From Candidatus Dojkabacteria bacterium (GTDB taxonomy: Bacteria > Patescibacteriota > Dojkabacteria > J137), in the NCBI GenBank assembly GCA_020429545.1, contig JAGQLF010000021.1, positions 1 to 14,887 of the forward strand: DNA of 14,887 bases, read 5' to 3'. The position numbers were made by a program, and so were the translations under genes. The notes beneath the pieces were generated by a model, which made no database searches, was not told where the DNA came from, and saw nothing but the letters and a program-made list of their open reading frames with translations. Shown here piece by piece: positions 1-4,438 of this stretch (its first letter is position 1; the number at the start of each line of letters is the position of its first letter).

Positions 1-470
1 TCACTTTTTATAATTTGATCGTAATATGACCGTTGCCATTTAAATCCTGAATTTGGAAATTCTTTATTTATTATTCTCGTAACGGTGGATTTATAAGAAC
101 GAATTATTTTGGGAATTTTTTCATTTATACGATCATATTTATAATTTGATGGATATTTATTTCGAAGGGGACGGCGATCGCCGTCCCCTTCGATTGCATC
201 AATATTATCATCATTTTCATAATCCATAAAAATCAATCCATGCACATGGTTTGGCATTACAACAAATTCAATCAATTCAATATTTCCATTATGATTTGGA
301 ATATCGTTCCAAACATCAAATGTAATTTTCCCAATTTTTGATAATTTCATTTTATTATTTATAACCTCACCAAAATAATGTTTACGATCTTTAATACATA
401 TTGTAATAAAATATGAACCACCCAAATTGTACGAATAATTCTGTTTTCTGATTAATTTTCGATTTTTCAT
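1..470 (-). CDS. REP-associated (HUH/Y1) tyrosine transposase, 3' end outside window
   Basis: About 156 residues are visible, from ATG at 470 running off the left edge without a stop. The N-terminus has the family's strand-forming start (YFITICIKDR). The HUH motif is in MPNHVHGLIF, and the segment IIRSYKSTVTRIIN carries the likely nucleophilic Tyr. It ends in FKWQRSYYDQII, typical of REP-associated Y1 transposases, which act on single-stranded palindromic DNA. A perfect 30-bp palindrome (163-192) lies in frame between the HUH motif and the Tyr helix. The start codon is 12 nt past the U-tract of the T-box terminator, so transcription into this gene would depend on that switch unless there is another promoter. 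The family call is secure; activity cannot be judged because the end is missing. Confidence 0.88.
   Translation of the reverse strand, partial: MKNRKLIRKQNYSYNLGGSYFITICIKDRKHYFGEVINNKMKLSKIGKITFDVWNDIPNHNGNIELIEFVVMPNHVHGLIFMDYENDDNIDAIEGDGDRRPLRNKYPSNYKYDRINEKIPKIIRSYKSTVTRIINKEFPNSGFKWQRSYYDQIIKS
163..192. repeat. Perfect 30-bp palindrome inside the transposase gene
   Basis: All 15 base pairs are complementary and the centre is GGCGATCGCC. It is far more GC-rich than its surroundings and encodes residues around EGDGDRRPLR in frame. It sits in the variable loop between the HUH motif and the Tyr helix. It could be a REP-like hairpin carried inside the transposase gene. Confidence 0.9.
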
Positions 471-482
471 AATTAAGGGAAC

Positions 483-556
483 AAAAAAACCTCACCCTTG
501 ATTATGTTTGGGGATAAACACAATGGTTCATCTTTACATACGCAAGGGTGAGGTTT
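483..556 (-). terminator. T-box intrinsic terminator
   Basis: On the minus strand a 14-bp perfect helix is formed by 543-556 and 487-500 (AAACCTCACCCTTG and its complement), followed by a U-tract at 489-483. The 42-nt loop contains a small inner hairpin (505-520). Its 5' arm overlaps the 3' arms of the T-box antiterminator. Confidence 0.9.
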
Positions 557-715
557 ATTTCACGTTACCACCTTACTTCTCATTTACCTTACGATAAATG
601 ACTTCGTAACCACAGTAATGGTTTCTAATTTTTTTGCCTGAGTTTAGCTCTCAGATCCGTTAGTTCAGAAGATGTCCGGATTCGCTCTGTGGTAGGAAGC
701 CACTTCATAGCGAGT
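483..715 (-). promoter_or_regulatory. T-box riboswitch leader (tRNA-sensing)
   Basis: T-box leaders bind a specific tRNA and stop or continue transcription according to its charging. Read on the minus strand, 563-575 matches the T-box consensus AGGGTGGNACCG closely (AAGGTGGTAACG). The antiterminator folds as GUAAGG (576-571), a 7-nt bulge UGGUAAC (570-564), GUGA (563-560), an 8-nt loop, UCAC (551-548) and CCUUGC (547-542). The 3' halves of both helices are reused in the long terminator at 483-556, so the two structures exclude each other. Upstream hairpins lie at 682-713, 655-681, 638-654, 608-623 and 580-601. The bulge UGGU should pair with a tRNA ending ACCA, so with discriminator A73. The specifier codon is not resolved: CUA in GAACUAA near 660-668 and AUC or UCC in GCGAAUCC near 677-685 are candidates. 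Stem I is shorter than in Firmicutes T-boxes. Confidence 0.85.
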
Positions 716-721
716 TAAATG

Positions 722-750
722 ATTTTAACAAAAAATAATGTAATCACCAA
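722..750 (-). promoter_or_regulatory. Sigma70-like promoter of the T-box leader
   Basis: The minus strand reads TTGGTG (750-745), a 17-nt spacer, then TAAAAT (727-722). Transcription would begin near 715, just before the first hairpin of the T-box leader. The spacing and position agree well, but there is no experimental support. Confidence 0.6.
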
Positions 751-935
751 ATATGTATTTAGATCGCAAAAAAGCACTGTATTATGCTGGTGATAACTAT
801 TCGTATAATTATTTACCATTTTTAGAGATTGTAATTTATTTAGGATTTCAATATTAGAATTTAGAATTTGTTTCTGATTTCTTCTTTCGAGTTTCGGATT
901 TTAAACTTAACTTTTAACTCTTATCGATTAACTAT
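751..935. other. Gap between pheA and the T-box promoter
   Basis: No gene is seen. On the minus strand GTTATCACCA (800-791) and TGGTGATTAC (750-741) form a near-perfect inverted repeat around an AT-rich loop that includes TGCTTTTTTGC, but no convincing terminator for pheA is visible. Bases 840-935 are built of similar AT-rich words such as TTTAGAATT. Confidence 0.5.
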
Positions 936-1880
936 TTAAGTCTCGATATATTCACCTTTTTTATAACTACCCAAAATTTCTAGCTCTCTTACATAATCTC
1001 CAATTTCTCTTAGCGCGTTTTGCATTTTTTCATCATCTGCATGTGCTTCAACATCAACATAAAATCTGTATTCCCAATCCGTATTTAAAATTGGACGTGA
1101 TTCAATTTTAGATAAAGAAATATCTCTATCTGCAAATGCTCTTAGAGATTTATATAGCGAACCTGCTTCTTCACCTAAAACAAATTGAATTGTTGTTTTA
1201 TATTGGGACTTGGGATTTGAGTTTTGAGATTTGGGATTTAGTCTCAAATCACTATTCTCAGATCTCAAATCAACCCGCATATTTATATGTTGGCTTGAAT
1301 TATTAGCTAATACAAAGAACCGTGTATAGTTTTTACCATTCTCTTGAATATCGTCTTTTAAAACTTCCATTTCATAATACTCAGCTGCAAATCTAGAAGC
1401 TGCGGCGGCTAAATTCTTTTTTCCTTTCTCTTTTATTAATTTTACAGAACCCGCTGTATCGTCAAACTCAACTGGCTTAATTTGTGGATTTTCGCTTAAG
1501 AATTTTCTAATCTGATTCATTCCAACTGGATGAGTGTATAGCGTATCAATCTCTTCTAGCTTTGTTCCAGGATTAGTTATTAAATGAAATTTAACTTTTA
1601 AATAAAGTTCACCAATTACTGGAAATCCATATTTAGTTAAATTGTCATAATTTTGATAGACAGAACCATGAGTTGAGTTTTCAATTGGAACAACAATATA
1701 TTCTGCATCTCTACTTTGTAAATCTTCAAAAACTGAAGTAAAGTTATCTCTTTCAATAACATCTACATCCTTACCAAAAATATGTGCTGCAGCAATGTGT
1801 GAGTAGCTTCCTTTGTTTCCTTGAATAGAGATAACAGATTTCAGACCCCAGTTTCCAGATTTATTATTTTTTTGTTTCAT
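936..1880 (-). CDS. pheA: Prephenate dehydratase with C-terminal ACT domain
   Basis: The enzyme converts prephenate to phenylpyruvate in cytosolic phenylalanine synthesis. The catalytic domain covers about residues 16-192: it opens with GNKGSYSH, has PIENSTHGSV at 65-74, and ends with NYTRFFVL, whose Thr186 is the expected catalytic residue. An ACT regulatory domain follows (about 228-305), with GSLY at 240-243 and ESRP at 260-263, the usual Phe-binding motifs, so feedback inhibition by Phe is likely. The protein is monofunctional, with no chorismate mutase domain. Between the domains is an Asn/Ser/Lys-rich insert (203-227) of repeat-like DNA. About 15 residues precede the usual family start and may also be repeat-derived. 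The start overlaps the end of the preceding four-helix-bundle gene by 17 nt, so the two are likely cotranscribed under the Phe attenuator at 2277-2426. There is no clear ribosome site at the chosen ATG. Confidence 0.93.
   Translation of the reverse strand: MKQKNNKSGNWGLKSVISIQGNKGSYSHIAAAHIFGKDVDVIERDNFTSVFEDLQSRDAEYIVVPIENSTHGSVYQNYDNLTKYGFPVIGELYLKVKFHLITNPGTKLEEIDTLYTHPVGMNQIRKFLSENPQIKPVEFDDTAGSVKLIKEKGKKNLAAAASRFAAEYYEMEVLKDDIQENGKNYTRFFVLANNSSQHINMRVDLRSENSDLRLNPKSQNSNPKSQYKTTIQFVLGEEAGSLYKSLRAFADRDISLSKIESRPILNTDWEYRFYVDVEAHADDEKMQNALREIGDYVRELEILGSYKKGEYIET
1200..1274. repeat. Repeat-like insertion inside pheA
   Basis: About 75 bases made of repeated words. GGGATTTGAG-like words occur on one side, and CTCAAATC occurs twice on the other (inverted). 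The insertion is in frame and encodes an Asp/Asn/Ser/Lys-rich linker between the catalytic and ACT domains. That linker is only about a dozen residues in most prephenate dehydratases. The pattern resembles Rickettsia palindromic elements inserted into genes, though no family relation is claimed. Confidence 0.6.
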
Positions 1881-2226
1881 ATATTTTATTTTGATAAGAA
1901 GTAATCATCTTTCTAACCTCAATTATTTCATCAAGAATATGCTTAACTTTTTCTTGAGAAATAAAAGACATAGAAACGGCAAATTCAAATTGTGCTTGCA
2001 CTTCTGTAATAGAGCCTACTGCCATGGATAAGAATCTTGAAAAGTCTTTATTTGATCCTCGTGCTGATCCCTCTGCAATATTGGAGAATACTGATACTGC
2101 AGCTCTTCTTATTTGGCTAATAAGACCAAATCTTTCGTCTGATGGAAATTCATTTGTAACGACATATACTTCCTTTGATAAAGCAAGTGCTCTTTTATAA
2201 ATTTGCAAATTGTTATAAATAACCAT
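1864..2226 (-). CDS. Four-helix bundle protein (23S rRNA intervening-sequence protein family)
   Basis: 120 residues, the usual length for this family. The family signature is clear: LQIYKRALALSKEVY at the start, FGLISQIRRAAVSVFSNIAEG in helix 2, SRFLSMAVGSITEVQAQ in helix 3, and a last helix rich in Glu/Lys. Members form small pentameric helical bundles. They occur inside 23S rRNA insertions in some bacteria and as free genes in many others, and their role is unknown. Here the gene lies between the Phe attenuator (its ATG is 50 nt past the U-tract) and pheA, whose start it overlaps by 17 nt. Its expression should therefore follow phenylalanine supply, although no metabolic link is evident. 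It may be an intruder in a pheL-pheA operon. Confidence 0.85.
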   Translation of the reverse strand: MVIYNNLQIYKRALALSKEVYVVTNEFPSDERFGLISQIRRAAVSVFSNIAEGSARGSNKDFSRFLSMAVGSITEVQAQFEFAVSMSFISQEKVKHILDEIIEVRKMITSYQNKIYETKK

Positions 2227-2263
2227 AATTTATTTTTAAAATCTGTGATCTGGCTTATGTCAT

Positions 2264-2274
2264 CTGACAGCTGA
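2264..2274. repeat. CTGACAGCTGA repeat, copy 1
   Basis: An 11-base word repeated exactly and in the same orientation at 2434-2444. The two copies bracket the attenuator promoter, leader peptide and terminator. Confidence 0.7.
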
Positions 2275-2276
2275 GC

Positions 2277-2302
2277 AAAAAAAATCCCCGCTTTGGGGAT
2301 CT
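2277..2302 (-). terminator. Attenuator terminator of the pheA operon
   Basis: On the minus strand AUCCCC (2300-2295), loop AAAGC, GGGGAU (2289-2284/5) is followed by eight U (2284-2277). Its 5' arm is shared with the antiterminator (CAGAUCCC, 2303-2296), so the two cannot form together. Confidence 0.93.
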
Positions 2303-2336
2303 GTCTCGCATCTCAAAACAAATCCCTTCAGGATCT
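2296..2336 (-). promoter_or_regulatory. Phe attenuator: pause and antiterminator hairpins
   Basis: Minus-strand segments follow the classical order. Segment 1, AGAUCC (2336-2331, last codons of the leader peptide), pairs with segment 2, GGAUUU (2325-2320), through a 5-nt loop. Segment 2 can instead pair as GGGAUUUG (2326-2319) with segment 3, CAGAUCCC (2303-2296), eight pairs with one G-U. Segment 3 otherwise begins the terminator. A ribosome stalled on the Phe codons would cover segment 1 and release segment 2, giving readthrough. A ribosome reaching the stop codon would cover part of segment 2, giving termination. The pairings are seen by eye; the mechanism is known from enterobacterial pheA. 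Confidence 0.88.
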
Positions 2337-2378
2337 TCTAAAAAAGAAAAAGAAGAATTTGTTTTTAATTTGTTTCAT
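2328..2378 (-). CDS. pheL: Phenylalanine attenuator leader peptide
   Basis: A 16-residue ORF reading MKQIKNKFFFFFFRRS and ending in TGA, with six consecutive Phe codons using both TTC and TTT. It has a good ribosome site, AAGGA, with AGGA (2388-2385) six bases before the ATG. The promoter's predicted start lies only a few bases upstream of that. The peptide is the sensor: shortage of charged tRNA-Phe stalls the ribosome on the Phe run. Its ATG context (ATATGAAACAAA) is the same as that of pheA, which begins MKQKNNKS. Enterobacterial PheL is also about 15 residues with seven Phe. Its position directly before attenuator hairpins and upstream of pheA makes the call strong. Confidence 0.92.
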   Translation of the reverse strand: MKQIKNKFFFFFFRRS

Positions 2379-2397
2379 ATTATTTCCTTATCACTGG

Positions 2398-2426
2398 ATT
2401 CTATCACTAGCGGTTAACTATTTCAA
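2398..2426 (-). promoter_or_regulatory. Sigma70-like promoter of the pheL-pheA operon
   Basis: The minus strand shows TTGAAA (2426-2421), a spacer of exactly 17, then TAGAAT (2403-2398). This puts the start near 2391, directly before the leader-peptide ribosome site. Confidence 0.8.
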
Positions 2427-2433
2427 TTTATAG

Positions 2434-2444
2434 CTGACAGCTGA
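2434..2444. repeat. CTGACAGCTGA repeat, copy 2
   Basis: Exact direct copy of 2264-2274, just upstream of the -35 box of the pheL promoter. The flanking bases (2431-2462) are built of related CTGA/CAG words. Confidence 0.7.
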
Positions 2445-2465
2445 ATTCTGATAACTGACTGCTTT

Positions 2466-3785
2466 TTAAGGTCTATTCAACACAATCGTCCTTGGGAATG
2501 GAATTGTTTCTCTAATGTGGTGCACTCCGCTAATCCATCTAACCATTCTCTCCATTCCAATTCCAAATCCTGCATGAGCTACAGATCCATATTTTCTAAC
2601 ATTCAAATACCATTCATAATCAGAAACTGGATAGTCTCTTTCTTTTAGTTCTTTTAGTAACACATCATAGTCATCTTCTCTTTGGCTTCCACCAATAATT
2701 TCTCTTGCCTCTTCTGGTGCAATTAAGTCTGCACATCTAGCTCTTTTTACTCCCTTCTCATCAACATAGCTTTTCATATAGAAAGACTTTACTTCAAAAG
2801 GATAATCTTCAATAAAAACTGGAATTCCATATTTATTTCCAAGTGCAATTTCTTCTTCTGTAGTCATATCATCTTCATAGTTAACTGTGAATCCATCTCC
2901 TTCTAGCTCTTTTTTAGCCTCAAAATGTTTCATTCGCTTAAAAGGTTTTGCAATACAAGCCTCCATTATAGTTGTATCTCTTTCTAAAATTTCTAGTTCT
3001 TGTTTACAGTTTTCTAGTGCATCTTTTAGAATTCTTTTCACCAATCTTTCTTGCAAATCTTCGTTCATGTCTTGATCGTAGAATGCCATTTCCGCATCCA
3101 TCATCCAAAACTCTGAAAGATGGTTTCTTGTTTTACTTTTCTCTGCTCTGAAAACAGGACCAAAATCATAAACTTTACCAAAAGACATAATTGCAGCTTC
3201 TGAATAAAGTTGACCAGATTGAGACAAATACATTGGAGTTCCGTAATAATCTACTTCAAATAATTCTGTTGTATCTTCACAACTTGTTGGTTGCAGAATA
3301 GGAGTGTCACCTCGTAAGAATCCCTCTTCGTGAAAGAAGTTTGTTATTGATAAGAAAACTTGGTTTCTTATTCTTAAAACTGCCCATGGAGTTTTTGATC
3401 TTAAGTATAAATCTCTATTTTCAAAAAGAAATTCAGGTCCATGATCTTTTTTACCTATTGGATATTCCGCAGCAAGCTGCGCAATTTCGAATTTAGAAAT
3501 TCGAATTTCGAATTTATCTTTTTCTTTAAAGTGAGGAACAACTTCACCAGTTATTATGCAGGAGGATTCAATTGTTGCTTTTTTCGTCTCATCCCAAGTT
3601 ATAGAGTCAACATCTTTTTCTTCAACAACAGCTTGAACAAATCCTGATCCATCTCTAAGCTGAAGAAAAGAAATCTTTCCAGATTCTCTTTTGTTATACA
3701 TCCAGCATTCTAATTGTACTTGCTTTCCTACAAAATCTTTTAAATCTTTTATGTATAGCTTTTTGTCTTCTGGAATTAATTTCAT
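2466..3785 (-). CDS. asnS: Asparaginyl-tRNA synthetase
   Basis: A class IIb synthetase of 439 residues that charges tRNA-Asn with asparagine in the cytosol. The N-terminal OB-fold anticodon-binding domain covers about 8-105 (LQLRDGSGFVQAVV at 41-54). The catalytic domain follows. Motif 2 starts at VFRAEKSKTRNHLSEF (211-226) and motif 3 is AGFGIGMERMVRWI (405-418). TPILQPTSCEDTTELFEV (161-178) is typical of AsnRS rather than AspRS. The tRNA-Asn gene lies about 370 bases upstream on the same strand, so this organism charges Asn directly and does not need to rely on the transamidation route. The likely promoter (3813-3841) lies in the transposase remnant upstream. There is no evident ribosome site and no terminator before the pheL promoter. 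Confidence 0.97.
   Translation of the reverse strand: MKLIPEDKKLYIKDLKDFVGKQVQLECWMYNKRESGKISFLQLRDGSGFVQAVVEEKDVDSITWDETKKATIESSCIITGEVVPHFKEKDKFEIRISKFEIAQLAAEYPIGKKDHGPEFLFENRDLYLRSKTPWAVLRIRNQVFLSITNFFHEEGFLRGDTPILQPTSCEDTTELFEVDYYGTPMYLSQSGQLYSEAAIMSFGKVYDFGPVFRAEKSKTRNHLSEFWMMDAEMAFYDQDMNEDLQERLVKRILKDALENCKQELEILERDTTIMEACIAKPFKRMKHFEAKKELEGDGFTVNYEDDMTTEEEIALGNKYGIPVFIEDYPFEVKSFYMKSYVDEKGVKRARCADLIAPEEAREIIGGSQREDDYDVLLKELKERDYPVSDYEWYLNVRKYGSVAHAGFGIGMERMVRWISGVHHIRETIPFPRTIVLNRP
3468..3514. repeat. Palindromic words inside asnS
   Basis: CGCAGC-AA-GCTGCG (3468-3481) is followed by AATTTCGAATTT (3483-3494), the self-complementary AAATTCGAATTT (3497-3508) and a further CGAATT. The sequence codes for the end of the OB-fold (EIRISKFEIAQLAA), which appears the normal length for AsnRS. 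This is therefore repeat-like DNA within a conserved frame rather than an obvious insertion. Confidence 0.6.
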
Positions 3786-3812
3786 TGGTTAAACTGTTAA
3801 TAAATTAGGATA

Positions 3813-3841
3813 ATTATACCCGACATATTGCCAATCGTCAG
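3813..3841 (-). promoter_or_regulatory. Likely asnS promoter inside the transposase remnant
   Basis: The minus strand reads CTGACG (3841-3836), a 17-nt spacer, then TATAAT (3818-3813). It sits about 28 nt before the asnS start, so it lies within the last codons of the transposase remnant. Confidence 0.6.
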
Positions 3842-4007
3842 GTAGATTATGTTTTATATTATTTGTATTTATATAATTCATATGATTTTTTAAATCATAA
3901 TTATTACGAATATAATGGTCTTGAAATGATTTTTGCCATTTGAATTTTGGTATATTTTTTAAGGATTGATTGCTCATATTTTTTGTAATAAATTGATTTA
4001 TCTCCTT

Positions 4008-4033
4008 TAGGCAAGGATGGCCATCCTCGCCTA
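4008..4033. repeat. 26-bp near-perfect palindrome in the transposase remnant
   Basis: Twelve of thirteen pairs match, with centre GGATGGCCATCC; the exception is a G-U pair on the minus-strand RNA. It is in frame with the remnant (GEDGHPCL), at the same place in the protein as the palindrome at 163-192. Confidence 0.85.
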
Positions 4034-4080
4034 CAAATTATTTTAAAGATCATAATATTCAAAACTGAGACGACAGGATT

Positions 4081-4115
4081 TCCGCCTTCACTTCACTTCG
4101 TTCAGTTTCGGCGGA
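4081..4115. repeat. Short inverted repeat after tRNA-Asn
   Basis: TCCGCC (4081-4086) pairs with GGCGGA (4110-4115) around a loop rich in TTCACTTC and TTCGTTCAG words. There is no U-tract, so it is not a convincing terminator. It looks like a dispersed intergenic repeat. Confidence 0.45.
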
Positions 4116-4151
4116 CAGGCGAACCTTTGTTCTCATTGTTAATCCTGATTA

Positions 4152-4224
4152 CTGAGTAGGCAGGACTCGAACCTGCACTCCTCCCGTTAACAGCGGGTAG
4201 CTTTACCGATTAAGCTACTACTCA
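4152..4224 (-). tRNA. tRNA-Asn (anticodon GTT)
   Basis: A full cloverleaf on the minus strand: acceptor TGAGTAG/CTACTCA, D arm GCTT...AAGC, anticodon stem ACCCG/CGGGA with loop CTGTTAA (anticodon GTT), 5-nt variable loop GGAGT, and T arm GCAGG TTCGAGT CCTGC. The discriminator is G73, as expected for Asn. CCA is not encoded and must be added. AATCAGG and CCTGATT flank the gene as inverted repeats (4227-4233, 4144-4150) and would lengthen the acceptor helix in the precursor. No clear promoter was identified. Confidence 0.96.
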
Positions 4225-4318
4225 GGAATCAGGACATTCCATTTAGAGATGCATTGAACATACATCGAGTGAATTTTTTCGCATTCGACAACGAAAATCG
4301 CCCCAATACAACTTTTTA

Positions 4319-4346
4319 ATAAAAAAACTCCCTTTTCAGGGAGTTT
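4319..4346 (-). terminator. Intrinsic terminator of the protease-amidase operon
   Basis: On the minus strand AAACTCCC (4346-4339), a 6-nt loop and GGGAGTTT (4332-4325) are followed by further U at 4327-4321. It lies about 95 nt after the amidase stop codon. Confidence 0.88.
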
Positions 4347-4438
4347 CAATTTTATCTAGACAATAAAATCTTACCCCCTATTGGAGCTAAAATTATTATT
4401 GTTATTATTTAATTGTGTTTTCACGACTCAATTATAAC

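Larger units (their letters stand above)
3789..4037 (-). pseudogene. C-terminal remnant of a REP-type tyrosine transposase
   Basis: A frame open from just after a TAA (4038-4040) to the stop at 3789. It encodes VGEDGHPCLK, then a helix region, then KFKWQKSFQDHYIRNNYDL and INTNNIKHNLPDDW. These match the C-terminal third of REP-associated Y1 transposases; compare FKWQRSYYDQII in the copy at 1-470. The N-terminal HUH half is missing. An ATG at 3977 could start a 62-residue product, but it would lack the catalytic centre. The remnant ends 3 bases before asnS. A 26-bp palindrome is retained at its 5' end. Confidence 0.8.

Noticed and set aside
751..800. pheA terminator formed by ATCACCA/TGGTGAT
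   Set aside because: The arms are about 40 bases apart, the 3' arm is not followed by a U-tract, and it overlaps the -35 box of the T-box promoter.
2887..3075. Plus-strand open frame opposite asnS
   Set aside because: It lies entirely within the strongly supported asnS gene, has no ribosome site and resembles no protein family.
4081..4115. Terminator for tRNA-Asn
   Set aside because: The stem is only six pairs around a long loop and no U-tract follows on the minus strand.
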